Shown: in pieces, positions 1 through 12,166 of the stretch
Numbering within the stretch: position 1 is the first letter of the stretch
Layout of the letters: each line of letters opens with the position of its first letter
Origin: Littorina saxatilis
Taxonomy: Eukaryota > Mollusca > Gastropoda > Littorinimorpha > Littorinidae
Reading direction: 5' to 3'
DNA length: 64,000 nt
NCBI RefSeq assembly: GCF_037325665.1
Contig: NC_090253.1
Location: 37,793,579-37,857,578, forward strand
The notes under the pieces: generated by a model
Told to the model about the DNA's origin: nothing
Database searches by the model: none
The model's input: the letters and a program-made list of their open reading frames with translations, nothing else
Translations under genes and position numbers: made by a program

Positions 1-229
1 GTACAGAAAGCACGTGTCAAAGTAAACACAACCACACAGTTATTCGCTCCTCTGGATCTATTGTTTATTCAACACAAAGTGACAACTGTTGCACTTTTTT
101 ATTATTTTTTTTAATTCTGTTTCATTCACACATAGAAATACATATCATGATTTGTAATCAGTAACAATTACAAGAATGTTGTTTTCATTGTTTTTTCTCT
201 CGCTCTCTCTCTCTCATACAGACACTCAC

Positions 230-910
230 AGGAATATACACTCCAGGGGCGGAGCAGTTAAGCCAGAGGGGGGGGGGTTACAACCTGGGGTCCAGGGGTA
301 GACCTTGTGGGGTACATGGGCAAGGCCCCGTTGGGGGGTCTGGGGGGCTTAGCCCCCCAGAAGCTGAAGAGTTTTAGCTATTTTATGAACAATTTATGGC
401 TTATCCTTGATTTTAAACATGATCAACTGGTGTCAGCAGCCACTCGTTATTTCTTTTAAAGTTAGTATTAATTTTTTTTTGACAGCCAGGGGGGGAGGGG
501 GTTCCGGAACCCCTGTAACACCCCCCCTAATCCGCCCCTGCACTCATACACATTCAACTCCCACACCCTCACTCACACACATGAATATATATACTTGCAC
601 AATTTCACATTTCCAGAGCTAAATCTTTTAAACCCATTTTCTCAAAAACTATTGGGTGGATTGAAATTAAAGTACATGTATGTGTGATGGTAGAGTCTAT
701 AATCCTGACTAACGGTCAGTCTAGGGATCATGAAGGTGGGTGAAGGAATATACACTCATACACATTCAACTCCCACACCCTCACTCACACACATGAATAT
801 ATACTTGCACAATTTCACATCTCCAGAGCTAAATCTTTTAAACCCATTTTCTCAAAAAGTATTGGGTGGATTGAAATTAAAGTACATGTATGTGTGATGG
901 TAGAGTCTAT
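230..910. repeat. Tandem duplication, one unit interrupted by a MITE
   Basis: A unit of about 165 bases beginning AGGAATATACACTC and ending TGGTAGAGTCTAT occurs twice. The first copy is 230-243 plus 546-700 and the second is 745-910. They differ by a few bases. The first copy is split by the insertion at 244-540; the second keeps the unoccupied site. No coding potential is seen. Confidence 0.85.
244..540. mobile_element. MITE with CAGGGGCGG termini, 297 bp
   Basis: The ends are inverted copies of CAGGGGCGGA and the flanks are a 5-bp direct repeat CACTC (239-243 and 541-545). The duplicated host unit at 745-910 shows the empty site with one CACTC, so the boundaries and the 5-bp target duplication are directly visible. 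The interior is G-rich with GGGGCTTAGCCCC-type palindromes. There is no transposase. A hAT-related origin is inferred from the CAGGG terminus; the superfamily is uncertain. Confidence 0.8.
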
Positions 911-1296
911 GATAACAAAATCCCCAACGAACATGACTTTGATCGACTTTGACATGAGGATCAAGTGACCCAAACTGGCACGTCTCCCCGCCATAGTTCC
1001 TGAATTTAACCCATTGTTGATAAGTTTACAGCCGCTAAAATAAATCCAAGCTTAATGCAAAGAAGCGACAATTAGAATCTATGCCAAGCGTGTCCACGTT
1101 GCTGCATCTGGATCATCATGAAATCCGAGGAGAAATCGCACCTCTCACCCCCTTTCGAAAGACATTTTTCTTCAACGATTTTTGTGATGAAAAGTATGAG
1201 TCCTTACAATCTCAATTCTTCTTCATTGCCTATACAGCTTGCTGTCGAATTTACCTTTTTCGTTCAAGGAGAGGCTTCCTTTCCCTCCAGAAACAT

Positions 1297-1438
1297 CAAA
1301 AAACGTTCAGCTTCAAGGGGGCTTTGCCCCCTTGCAACCCGCACCAAGGGGGCTTCGCCCCCTGGACCCCCACCAAGGGGCTTTGCCCCCTGGACCCCCA
1401 TCTGTAACCCCCCCAAGTACTTACCTAGTCCGGCCCTG
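1297..1438. mobile_element. MITE fragment related to the element at 244-540
   Basis: Three G/C-rich palindromes of the type GGGGCTTTGCCCC stand in a row and the right boundary reads GTCCGGCCCTG. The internal order (palindromes, TGGACCCCC, then GTAACCCCCCC) is the reverse-strand equivalent of the 244-540 element, so it is a related family. The other end is not found. Confidence 0.5.
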
Positions 1439-1943
1439 AATAGATCAACATACCTTGACATTTCGTCTTCGGAAAGACGGACCCGTAGCCGGACCTTTCC
1501 ATCAAGGAAGGCATTCTCGCCGCATGCTTTGGTCTGGCTTGAATCCATAAAATATAACAGAAGTTTGATGACAGTACCGCTGCACGCCATTTTTGATCTT
1601 CGAATTCGAATTTGACTGAATGCACTCAAAACTTTAGCACGAAGCCCTTCCATTGGATGAAGTTTGGCAGACTTTTGCAATTCGCCTTCTGATTGGATCT
1701 CTTTTTGTGTGTGATTGGTTCTCTTAAAGGGAAGCAATCGCTGTCAAAATCATATTTCTGAATGTGTTGTTGCTTCCCTTCAATCGGGATTGGCTCCTTG
1801 ACGAATAGAGGATCATAGAGTGATACAGCTGTGAAAAATGTACGTTGAAAATAAAATGCTTTGCAATAATGCCCATCACGATCACGAAAACAAATGACGA
1901 TCACGATCACGAGACTTGATTTTTTTGTCATCACGGATCACGA

Positions 1944-2143
1944 NNNNNNNNNNNNNNNNNNNNNNNNNNNNNNNNNNNNNNNNNNNNNNNNNNNNNNNNN
2001 NNNNNNNNNNNNNNNNNNNNNNNNNNNNNNNNNNNNNNNNNNNNNNNNNNNNNNNNNNNNNNNNNNNNNNNNNNNNNNNNNNNNNNNNNNNNNNNNNNNN
2101 NNNNNNNNNNNNNNNNNNNNNNNNNNNNNNNNNNNNNNNNNNN
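1944..2143. other. Assembly gap, 200 N
   Basis: Exactly 200 consecutive N. The left edge is a short CATCACGATCACGA-type repeat and the right edge lies inside a family A repeat, so the gap probably reflects collapsed repeats. Translations crossing it are meaningless. Confidence 0.99.
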
Positions 2144-2369
2144 AAATTTACGTTTATCTTATTCTTCATCATTTTCTGATTCCAAAAACATATAAATATG
2201 TTATATTCGGATTAAAAACAAGCTCTGAAAATTAAGAATATAAAAATTATTATTAAAATAAAATTTCCGAAATCGATTTAAAAACAATTTCATCTTATTC
2301 CTTGTGGGTTCCTGATTCCAAAAACATATAGATGTGATATGTTTGGATTAAAAACACGATCAGAAAGTT
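2144..2369 (-). mobile_element. Family A hairpin-ended repeat, copy A1, truncated
   Basis: The sequence matches the middle of family A in reverse orientation (AT-rich block with repeated CCAAAAACATATA phrases). One end is lost in the N gap. The AACAAG end is missing, and the copy stops where A2 begins in the opposite orientation, a head-to-head junction. Confidence 0.85.
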
Positions 2370-3082
2370 AACAAGTCGCGTAAGGCGAAAATACAACATT
2401 TAGTCAAGTAGCTGTCGAACTCACAGAATGAAACTGAACGCAATGCAACGCAGCAAGACCGTATACTCGTAGCATCGTCAGTCCACCGCTCATGGCAAAG
2501 GCAGTGAAATTGACAAGAAGAGCGGGGTAGTAGTTGCGCTGAGAAGGATAGCACGCTTTTCTGTACCTCTCTTCGTTTTAACTTTCTGAGCATGTTTTCA
2601 ATCCAAACATATCATATCTATATGTTTTTGGTGTCAGGAACCGACAAGGAATAAGATGAAAGTGTTTTTAAATTGATTTCGAAAATTTAATTTTGATAAT
2701 AATTTTTATATTTTTAATTTTCAGAGCTTGTTTTTAATCCAAATATAACATATTTATATGTTTTTGGAATGAGAAAATGATGGAGAATAAGATAAACGTA
2801 AATTTGGATCGTTTTATAAAAAAAATAATTTTTTTACAATTTTCAGATTTTTAATGACCAAAGTCATTAATTAATTTTTAAGCCACCACGCTGAAATGCA
2901 ATACCGAAGTCCGGGCTTCGTCGGAGATTACTTGACCAAAATTTCAACCAATTTGGTTGAAAAATGAGAACGTGACAGTGCCGCCTCAACTTTCACGAAA
3001 AGCCGGATATGACGTCATCAAAGACATTTATCAAAGAAATGAAAAAAACGTCTGAGGATATCATACCCAGGAACTCTCATGT
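2370..3082 (+). mobile_element. Family A hairpin-ended repeat, copy A2, 3'-truncated
   Basis: It starts AACAAGTCGCGTAAGGCGA, the family A 5' end with its small TCGC/GCGA hairpin, and carries the subterminal motif ACATTTAGTCAAG. It breaks off at CTCATGT, so the CA-rich stretch and terminal hairpin seen in A3, A6 and A7 are missing. The adjoining sequence is the left arm of the inverted repeat at 3081-5491. It has no protein-coding capacity. Confidence 0.9.
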
Positions 3083-3274
3083 GACGGACCCCACAACCAG
3101 CCTATTTTGTGTCGGTCCCCACACCTTCTTGGATTTATGACTTGCCGGTTACTTGTATCATTGTATTCATTGAATCCAATTGTCTCGGAGTTATTTTTCA
3201 GCAAAAACCGGCAAGGCAGCACCTTTTGTGATACCAAGTAAGTCAGATGACATCAGTATGTGTGTGTGTGTGTG

Positions 3275-3363
<89 letters not shown>

Positions 3364-3408
3364 GAGAGAGAGAGAGAGAGAGTGATTGACACCTTTCCAG
3401 ATCACTCC

Positions 3409-4253
3409 GGTTATGCGACACTACCGCGAGCGTCACTACCGCGTGTCACACTACGGTGAGTACGACACTACCGCGTGTAACACTACCGCGTGTCACACTA
3501 CCGCGAGTATAACACTGCCGCGTGTCACACTACCGCGCGTACCACAACCGCGAGTACCATAACCGTAGAGAGAACGCATGCAAACTTACTTCTTGTGAGT
3601 TTGTGTTCTAACGGCTTTGATTGGAAGCAACCCATTCTATATGTATTCTGATAGTGTGTTCTGATCGTTTTGAGTTCTTGGTTAGCATGACAAACATTGA
3701 ATTAGTGTTCAGAGAACAGACCAGGCCTTTTTGTTTTATATTTCAAGGAAACATTTCAACCTTTGCCTTCAGCCATGGAAGTCATAAAATGACACGCGGT
3801 AATGTTATACTCGCGGTAGTGTGACACGCGGTAGTGTTATACTCGCGGTAGTGTCGTACTCGCGGTAATGTCGTACTCGCGGTAATGTCGTACTCGCGGT
3901 AAGTTCTGTTTCCGTACCCGCGACAGCGGCAGCGACAAAAGAAAACGCGCGCAAACGCGTGACGTGTTTCCGTACTTGCGTTTTAAACATGCGGTAAAAT
4001 CTGTAAACTCCCGCGTTGCCGCGCGACAACGCGAAAAAATCGCTCCAGGACCCTTTCAAAAAACTCGCGTCGCTTGCCGCTTGTCGCGCCGCTAACGCGT
4101 CGCGCGTGTGGAAACACTCCTGGTCATTTTCTATGTGCTTGATTTTCGTCGCACCGCTGGAAAAACGCTGTCGCGGGTACGGAAACACAACTTTAGTGTG
4201 AGACGCGGTAGTGGTACTCGCGGTAGTGACGCTCGCGGTAGTGACCAGCACCC
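3409..4253. mobile_element. 845-bp MULE-like non-autonomous element with motif arrays
   Basis: It is flanked by a perfect 9-bp direct repeat GATCACTCC (3400-3408 and 4254-4262). Inside the left edge is a tandem array of about ten 15-nt units resembling CACTACCGCGTGTCA (3419-3573). The right edge holds inverted units (4203-4243), and 25 bases at 3419-3443 match 4219-4243 perfectly as reverse complement. A third inverted array lies at 3795-3903. The 9-bp target duplication and long repetitive termini are typical of Mutator-like elements; that assignment is inferred because there is no transposase. Confidence 0.6.
3901..4193. repeat. Inner palindrome of the 845-bp element
   Basis: Bases 3901-3928 and 4166-4193 are inverted copies matching at 27 of 28 positions around the core GTTTCCGTACCCGCGACAGC. 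The interior is unusually CpG-rich (GCGCGC, CGCGTCGCGCG) compared with the AT-rich surroundings. It may be a separate nested MITE or a second pair of binding arms of the larger element. Confidence 0.7.
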
Positions 4254-4316
4254 GATCACTCCACATAAACGCTGGTTCTGGTTGCATTGTGCCGCTGACA
4301 TACAGCTAATAGGATT

Positions 4317-4634
4317 TTTACACCCCCGGTATAGGGGTGTGTATAGGTTTCACTCGATGTGTTTGTGTTCGCAAGTAGATCTCAAGAATGAACGGACCGA
4401 TCGTCACCAAACTTGGTGAACAGGTTCTATACATTCCTGAGACGGTCCTTACAAAAATTGGGACCAGTCAAACACACGGTTAGGGAGTTATTGGTGGATT
4501 AAAATTATACAAGGCCTGGTATAGACGGACACTCCCGTTGGTCAAAGGGAAATAACCATTCTCACTGCCACCAACTGAGAAGGTTATTTCCCTTTGACGG
4601 GGGTGTAGTTCCTATCGGAGGAATTTCTTGTTTT
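4317..4634 (-). mobile_element. Family E hairpin-ended repeat, copy E1
   Basis: Read on the minus strand it starts AAAACAAGAAATTCCTCCGA, contains the subterminal motif ACACCCCCG, and ends with the hairpin ACACCCCTATACCGGGGGTG plus T/A run. An internal palindrome GGTCAAAGGGAAATAACC / GGTTATTTCCCTTTGAC is present. Related copies are at 35063 and 35842. It is non-coding. Confidence 0.8.
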
Positions 4635-5214
4635 AATCCTTCTGTGGTATTGCTGATGATGCTGAACATGTATTTTACTAGTTTACCAATATGTATCTTT
4701 GACCCTGATAGCCTACGAAAACGGAGCAATCATGGCCCAACATTGGCCCAATGCTGAATTTATTGGCGCGGTGTTGAGCCTTAGTCGGGCCGTTGTCGTA
4801 GGCTGTCAGGGTTTATGTAGCCTTGTTCCATTGTATTCTGACTGTCATAAAGTAATTAATTTTAAGAGAAAGCAGTCATGAACACAAGGAGCTGGGAAAA
4901 GTTGCCTCTTACAACAAGCGTGGATAAAGACACATACTTGACACAGGCAAGTACTCTTTTTTTTTTCAATCACCACTAGAAGTCCCTGGGCAGCATTTTG
5001 CTCTGAAAACTGAATCTCACATACGACAGGTGGATCTTTTATTTTAAAAATGTGCCAAATTGCATATCTCCAAGGCCGTAAGACTAAGAGTAGATATTGG
5101 GAAGGCCAGTTCAAGAAGGTGTGGGTGGATCAACACATAATTTGCTGGTATACTGGGAACCGTCCCAGAGATAAATAATGTTATATATTATTTGTGGCAT
5201 AAACTAATAAAGTT

Positions 5215-5312
<98 letters not shown>

Positions 5313-5444
5313 ATACTGATGTCATCTGACTTACTTGGTATCACAAAAGGTGCTGCCTTGCCGGTTTTTGCTGAAAAATAACTCCGAGACAATTAGATTC
5401 AATGAATACAATGATACAAGTAACCGGCAAGTCATAAATCCAAG

Positions 5445-6028
5445 AAGGTGTGGGGACCGACACACAATAGGCTGGTTGTGGGGTCCGTCACAGAGAAATT
5501 AGGTCGAAAGTGGGGTCCGACACAGAAAGTGGGGACCGACACAATGAATTATGGGAACCGTCACGCCTACGTCACAAAAGTGTGGGGGGACCGAACACAG
5601 CCAATTTCACTGACTACTTTTGTTGTTTTTATTATTACGGCTGTTTGGATGGCCCTACAATCTTGAAACTTGGGCTGTCTGCTACAGACATGTTGAACTT
5701 TTTGCTGGACCAACGACAGTTCCAAGCAGGCATTTTTTGGTAGGATATTTCTTGCCGATGCTACGAATTATGCAGTTTTGCAGTAAAGTGGAAGGCATTC
5801 TACCTAATAACGGCTAAAATATCAAAAACCTTCAATCCAACAGCACCTAGGCATGTAGTGTAAACACTCACAGATCTAACAAGACCATTCTCAGAGAGCA
5901 ACATTGCGTAATACTACCATAAATGGATGTTTTGTCCGCGAATTTTGGCGTGTGGGAACCGAGTGGGAACCGAACACAAAGGGTCAGGGCACCGAACACA
6001 AAGCGTAGGGGAACCGTCACAGTGTCAC
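5445..6028. repeat. Degenerate GTGGGGACCGACACA motif clusters
   Basis: About seven variants of the 15-nt motif GTGGGGACCGACACA occur in 5445-5600 and several more (GGGAACCGAACACA) in 5950-6028, bracketing about 350 bases of unremarkable sequence. The first units overlap the right arm of the inverted repeat at 3081-5491. It is probably a MITE edge; no clean ends or target duplication are seen. Confidence 0.5.
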
Positions 6029-6759
6029 CGGTGTGAATAAGCACACGATCATAAAGTTGTGACGTTTGACGTCAGTGGGCAGAGGAAGAAAAGAAATCCA
6101 TGATATGTCTATTGACGATTTTTGGAAATATGAATAATTCCGTCGGGTTCTGTATAGGTTGTGTAAGAGTGAATACGTAGAGGTTACACGCCGAGTCTCA
6201 GTGATTATTAAAAATAATGGTCGAAGTTAGCGGATCATGAAAAATGCGATTTTATATGAAGATTCATGTGTTCAGGCCTGTAGTTGTTAATTCAAATGCG
6301 GTATGTTTGTATTGTTTGCTCCAGAGATGTATACTTCGTACGTTAGAGCGTTCGGAACTTTTCAGTCGCAAAAAGTAGTACCGAAACAGAACAACTTCTC
6401 AACCCATTGCACTATCGAGGATTCAGGCTGTTGCTGGGTCGTTATTTGTTTGGTTGCTGGGTCATTATCGAAAAATAACTACCCCTACAAGTTTACAGAG
6501 GTAAAGAAGCAGAGGGGGGAATAAACTTAACTTAATTTTTGCTTGTCCTCTTGCAAATAACTTCACACGTGCTCCTGTCCACGTGTTTCCGACACATCCC
6601 TCGCTAGTGATTGGCCCCTCCAATGTTTGTCCGAGTATAAAAGAAAGGGCATTCACTCTTTCACAACCCATACAAACCGGCCGGAATTCGTCTATTTTCG
6701 GAATTCGTCCATTTAGCGACTGGCATCTGTGACTGGTGAGATGAGATGCACACAAAACA

Positions 6760-7607
6760 AACAAGTCGCGTAAGGCGAAATTACAACATTTAGTCAAGCT
6801 GTCGAACTAACAGAAGGAAACTGAACTCACTGCATTTTTACAGCAAGAGCGTATACTCGTAGCATCGTCAGTCCACCGCTCGATGCACAGGCAGTGAAAT
6901 TGACAAGAAGAGCGGGGTAGTAGTTGCGCTGAGAACGATAGCACGCTTTTCTTTATCTCTATTCTTTTTAACTTTCTGAGCGTGTTTTTAATCCAAACAT
7001 ATCACATTTATATGTTTTTGGAATCAGGAACGGACAAGAAATAAGACGAAATTGTTTTTAAATCGATTTCGGAAATTTTATTTTAATACTAATTTTTATA
7101 TTTTTAATTTTCAGAGCTTGTTTTTAATCCGAATATAACATATTTATATGTTTTTGGAATCAGAAAATAATGAAGAATAAGATGAACGTAAATTTGGATC
7201 GTTTTATAAAAAAAATAATTTTTTTACAATCTTCCGATTTTTAATGACCAAAGTCATTAATTAATTTTTAAGCCACCAAGCTGAAATGCAGTACCGAAGT
7301 CCGAGCTTCGTCGGAGATTACTTGACCAAAATTTCAACCAATTTGGTTGAAAAATGAGAGCGTGACAGTGCCGCCTCAACTTTCACGAAAAGTCGGATAT
7401 GACGTCATCAAAGACATTTATCAAAAAAATGAAAAAAAACGTCTGAGGATATCATACCCAGGAACTCTCATGTCAAATTTCATAAAGATCGGTCCAGTAG
7501 TTTAGTCTGAATCGCTCTACACACACACACAGACAGACAGACACACATACGTCTCGATTCCCCCCTCTATGTTAAAACATTTAGTCAAAACTTGACTAAA
7601 TGTAAAA
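6760..7607 (+). mobile_element. Family A hairpin-ended repeat, copy A3, full length
   Basis: It runs from AACAAGTCGCG to the terminal hairpin ACATTTAGTCAA / TTGACTAAATGT (12-bp perfect stem, 3-base loop) plus AAAA. Before that hairpin come the block AAAGATCGGTCCAGTAGTTT, a CACACAGACAGACAG microsatellite and CTCGATTCCCCCCTCTATG. This order is the reference for family A. No reading frame is conserved between copies. Confidence 0.9.
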
Positions 7608-7635
7608 AGCAAAAGCACAGGCTTATGCAACAAAA

Positions 7636-7910
7636 ACCACACACACCCACACGCACGCACGCACTCACAAACGCACGCACGCACGCACACCGGCACACAC
7701 GAACACGCACACGAACGCACGCACCAACGCACGCACGCGCGAACGCACCGACGAACGCACACACGCACATGCGAACGCACCGGCCCACGCACACGCACAC
7801 ACACACACACAAATACTCACACACACACACACACGGACGCACGAACGCACGCACGCACGCACGCATGCACGCACATTCACACACACACACACACACACAC
7901 ACGCACGCAT
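7636..7910. repeat. (CA)n/(ACGC)n microsatellite block
   Basis: About 270 bases of imperfect CACACGCACGCACG repeats. Long open frames here encode only Cys-Val-Arg or His-Thr dipeptides and are not genes. Confidence 0.95.
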
Positions 7911-7992
7911 GATCTTTTCCGGGCCGCGCTAGGCCACGTCGACATATTTTGTGTCTGGACTCGAAAACGATAGGTCCCCTTGGAATCTCTGT

Positions 7993-8871
7993 TTTTATAT
8001 TTAGTCAAGTTTTGACTAAATATTTTAACATCGAGGGGGAATCGAAACGAGGGTCGTGGTGTATGTGCGTGTGTGTGTGTGTGTGTCTGTGTGTGTGTGT
8101 GTGTGTGTGTAGAGCGATTCAGGCTAAACTACTGGACCGATCTTTATGAAATTTGACATGAGAGTTCCTGGGTATGAAATCCCCGAACGTTTTTTTCATT
8201 TTTTTGATAAATGTCTTTGATGACGTCATATCCGGCTTTTCGTGAAAGTTGAGGCGGCACTGTCACGCCCTCATTTTTCAACCAAATTGGTTGAAATTTT
8301 GGTCAAGTAATCTTCGACGAAGCCCGGACTTCGGTATTGCATTTCAGCTTGGTGGCTTAAAAATTAATTAATGACTTTGGTCATTAAAAATCTGAAAATT
8401 GTAAAAAAAATATTTCTTTTATAAAACGATCCAAATTTACGTTTATCTTATTCTCCATCATTTGCTGATTCCAAAAACATATAAATATGTTATATTCGGA
8501 TTAAAAACAAGCTCTGAAAATTAAATATATAAAAATTATTATCAAAATTAAATTGTCCAAATCAATTTAAAAACACTTTCATCTTATTCCTTGTCGGTTC
8601 CTGATTCCCAAAACATATAGATATGATATGTTTGGATTAAAAACACGCTCAGAAAGTTAAAACAAAGAGAGGTACAAAAAAGCGTGCTATCCTTCTTAGC
8701 GCAACTACTACCCCGCTCTTCTTGTCAATTTCACTGCCTTTGCCATGAGCGGTGGACTGACGATGCTACGAGTATACGGTCTTGCTGAAAAATGGCATTG
8801 CGTTCAGTTTCATTCTGTGAGTTCGACAGCTACTTGACTAAATATTGTATTTTCGCCTTACGCGACTTGTT
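7993..8871 (-). mobile_element. Family A hairpin-ended repeat, copy A4, full length
   Basis: Reverse orientation: the TTTAGTCAAGTTTTGACTAA hairpin is at the left, CGCCTTACGCGACTTGTT at the right. It is nearly identical to copy A5 at 12833-13706, including the adjacent GTTTTTATA, suggesting close relatedness. Confidence 0.9.
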
Positions 8872-11528
8872 AACTTTTAAGATGTTCAAGATTTAAAACA
8901 GGCTGAAAGTATTTGACACCAATTAACTTTTCCAAATAAGAGAACAGTATCTCCTTAAGCAACGGAATTTCAATAAAAGGTGGAGAGTTTGTCAATTTGC
9001 CTTTATCGCGGAAGTGAAAGAGAAGAATAAGATCTTGGTGGCTTTTTTTTCCAACGAACGTCTTCTCAAGTATTCCAACTTATAGGCAACTTCAATGTTT
9101 TAAAAGGGGAAAAGAAGCAATTGTTGCAGCCAAAGAACAGAATCAGAATTTGAAGTACGTTGTATTCAAGCATTTCCGTTAGTTGGTTAGTTAGTTAGTT
9201 AGTCAGTCAGTCAGTTAGTCAGTTACCTCGGTCGGTCGATCTGTCGGTCGGTGGATTCGTTATTTTGTAGCTGTTGCTTATGCTGACTGTGCCACACAAG
9301 ATCATTACACGCACGAAGGAAATAATTCTGTCAGGTTTATTCGGGTTGTGTAAGAGTCATTACCCTTGCTTAAGCTTTTAGTGAGTCAAGATATCCACAC
9401 GTGCTGTGCGACGGTTCACCACCTCACGTTTTCTTGAGGATGTGGGTTGGTTGTTGGTTTTCCATGTCTCTATTTGGATATTTGATTCAATTGTATTTCC
9501 TTTCTCAGGACCCATGGTTGTCTTCGTGTTTGACACTATTTACATGTAGGTCTACCACAGTTAATTATGTCTATAACAATACAGTGAAGAAGGTTCTTTA
9601 AAAAAAAAACTCGTACTTTTCACAGTTAATACTTCAAATCTTGTTACAAATCTAAACCTCCTTTGAGCAGTTTTCCCCCCCAAAAATGTGTCCAAGGCGA
9701 CGTCCCGGGCCGGTTTTCCATAGGAAAGTTCTTGAAGGTCAATGAAACAGCAGTACCCCATGGACAGTAACAAAAACGTTTGGGTGTTTATTGAACGTGG
9801 AATTTCTCTTCAAATTTGACCGTTCAAATCGTACTCGACCTGACATTTTTGGATGTACCTTGCAGACAGTATAATTCTCCTAAATTGTCTCTGCGTTAAT
9901 TAAGGTCTCTGTGAGCCAAGTGGCAAGCCCCTTAAAAAAAATTCATTTGGTCTCAGTACGGCACTGTCTTCATAAAAATGTCACGACCTATTGTTGTTAT
10001 TGTTGTTGTTGTCGTCGTTATAGTCTTCGTCGTCGTCTTAGTCGTTGTTATTCTTGTTCGTGTTAGTGTTGTCGTCGTTTCAGTCGTCGTCGTGTGGTGT
10101 TGTTGTTATTCTTGTTTTTGCTGTTGTTAGAACGACAGTGCTAAGTATATTCAGAGAACAGCACCCTTTTAGTCTTGAGAAACAACAAAAATTTCCACAC
10201 CTAAGACAAACCACAGATTGAGCCCCCCGTCCCCTACACCTACAAATTCCAACCACGATTTGCAGCTGGACTAACGCCAGCACTGAAGGTAAACATGTTT
10301 CGTCTCAGGCCATCGACATAGACAAGTCTTCGTGTGGTAAGTGCAGGGCAGGGTACCCCGTCTTTTGTCGCGCTGACTGCCCATTGTTTGAGGAACATAC
10401 CTCTGTCCATTATTCCGATGGACTGACTGACGGCCTTCGTGTCGCATTCATATGGGGGCTTGCGGAGTTCAATGAATGTTCAAGTTGATTCTATGTACTT
10501 ATTTGATGCAATTTCTTCACGAATTAGGGCTTCAAACTCCCACGTGCACTCCATGTTTTGTGGGGGGGGGGGGTTTTGGGGGGAGGGGGGGGTGGAGTTG
10601 TGGTTTTTTTTATACGACTGTCATTTCCGTGTATGGCCACTTTTATCCCCGCCATTTAGGCGGTCGAACTCCTTCCTTTTTTTCTTTTCTGTTTTTTTGT
10701 TTAGGGGGTGGGGGGAGGAAGCTATGTAATGAGATGTCTAGTCGTAGAGATTAAAGTTACTGAACGTCCCAAAAAATGAACTGTCACTGATTATTTTCAG
10801 GACATTCACTTTCACTCTCTTTCACTTCTGGTGAAAGACTGAAAATTGTCAATAATTTCATCATTAAACTTCAGCTCAGCGCTCAGAGTCTCATGAGTTT
10901 CGAAAAAAGCCCACGTTCTGAAGTTGGTTCGGGAATAATTCAAACAAAGACAACCTTTGATTAACCGTTGTCAACACGTTTTATGGCGCTTACTGTTGCT
11001 GCGGAGAGAAAAACATTTCAGGACAACTTTATTTTTCGCTGTTGGTGTGAAAATCTTTACACAGAGACGACGACATTTAGTTTACTGAAGCCTGCTCGGA
11101 AATATGAATTTTTCAGAATAAAATTGATTAAATAAGAGAAACACTTCCCCGTTTTAAAAAAATATATATTCTTTAAAGAATACATAATTCTGTAAACGAC
11201 CTTGGTATAGGTTAAAAATAAATAGAAGTTAGAAATGCCGGAAACTTCGTTTTCAAGACGGGAAAGAGGCGTTTTTAATGACACTATGGAATAAGAAAAT
11301 CCCCCACAGACACACGTTTGCCCGTAAACAAATAGATCTCCAGCAGCGCCCAGTGAAGACCACATTTATGAGTCAGCGTACGTCAGTGCCAACAAAAGCA
11401 ATCAAAGTCATGGCGAGTGTTGTATCAGTACATCTCTCTCTCCCTCCTTGTCTCTCTCCATCCCGCCCTCCCTCTCTCTCTCTCTCTCTCCCCCCGGGCC
11501 TCTCTCTCTCCCCTTCTCTCTCTCTCTC
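8872..11528. other. Intergenic, no gene recognised
   Basis: No exon, RNA gene or complete element is recognised. It holds tetranucleotide (GTTA/GTCA/GGTC) repeats at 9176-9262, imperfect GTT/GTC trinucleotides at 9985-10130, poly-G stretches near 10560 and 10700, and a weak fragment of the S4 SINE 3' body near 10530-10670. Open frames are short and low-complexity. Confidence 0.6.
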
Positions 11529-11790
11529 ACCCTTCTTCTTCTTTCTCCTCCTTTGTTCATGGGCTGAAACTCCCACGTTCACTCATGTTTTTGCACGAGG
11601 GGATTTTTTCGTGTATGACCGTTTTTACCCCACCATTCATGCAGCATACGCCGGCCGCGCTGATTTCGGGGGAAGCATGCTGGGTATTTTCGTGTTTCTT
11701 TAACCCACCGAACTCTGACAGGGATTACAGGACCTTTTCCGTGCGCACTGACTTGGTCTTGTGCTTGCGTGTACACACGAAGGGGGGTAA
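11529..11790 (-). mobile_element. S4-type SINE, 5'-truncated copy
   Basis: On the minus strand it shares the S4 body found at 37349-37753 (ACCCCCTTCGTGT, CACGCAAGCACAAG, CCTGTAATCC, GAGTTCGGTGGGTT, ATACCCAGCATGC) and ends in a GAA-type tail. The tRNA-like head is missing. The 3' half differs from the full copy, so it is a subfamily. Confidence 0.7.
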
Positions 11791-11847
11791 GGCGCGAGCA
11801 GGCTAGGTCTGCTACTTGGGAGATCGGAAATCTCTGTAACCCTCTCT

Positions 11848-11918
11848 ATGACAGAGAGAGACAGAGGGAGAGAGACTGAGAGGCTCTCTCTCTCTCTCTC
11901 TCTCTCTAACCCCCCCCC

Positions 11919-11962
<44 letters not shown>

Positions 11963-12128
11963 GATCTTCTCTCGAAATCCGGTTTCAGATTCTCACATCG
12001 TCGACCAAAAGCACTGGTCAATATGATTTGATACCCAGCTGAACAAAATAATATGTACAGCCGCCTGTCTGACTTTGGCCTTCGAGTGCCAATGGCTGTG
12101 TGTTGCCGATCATCTGAAACGCGCCATC

Positions 12129-12166
<38 letters not shown>

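Larger units (their letters stand above)
3081..5491. repeat. Long inverted repeat, about 180-bp arms, 2.4-kb span
   Basis: The left arm 3081-3262 and right arm 5310-5491 are reverse complements with only a few differences. Both run from GTGACGGACCCCACAACC to a TG/CA microsatellite followed by an AG/TC microsatellite (3258-3382; 5216-5309). Between the arms lie the 845-bp element at 3409-4253 and the family E copy at 4317-4634. No transposase frame is seen. It could be two opposed copies of one repeat rather than one element. Confidence 0.8.

Noticed and set aside
1264-1934. Coding exons near 1.1-1.9 kb
   Set aside because: The frames cross G/C palindromes of a MITE fragment and have no domain or splice support.
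9970-10130. Trinucleotide (GTT/GTC) block as a coding homopolymer
   Set aside because: Imperfect simple repeat with stops; nothing links it to an exon.
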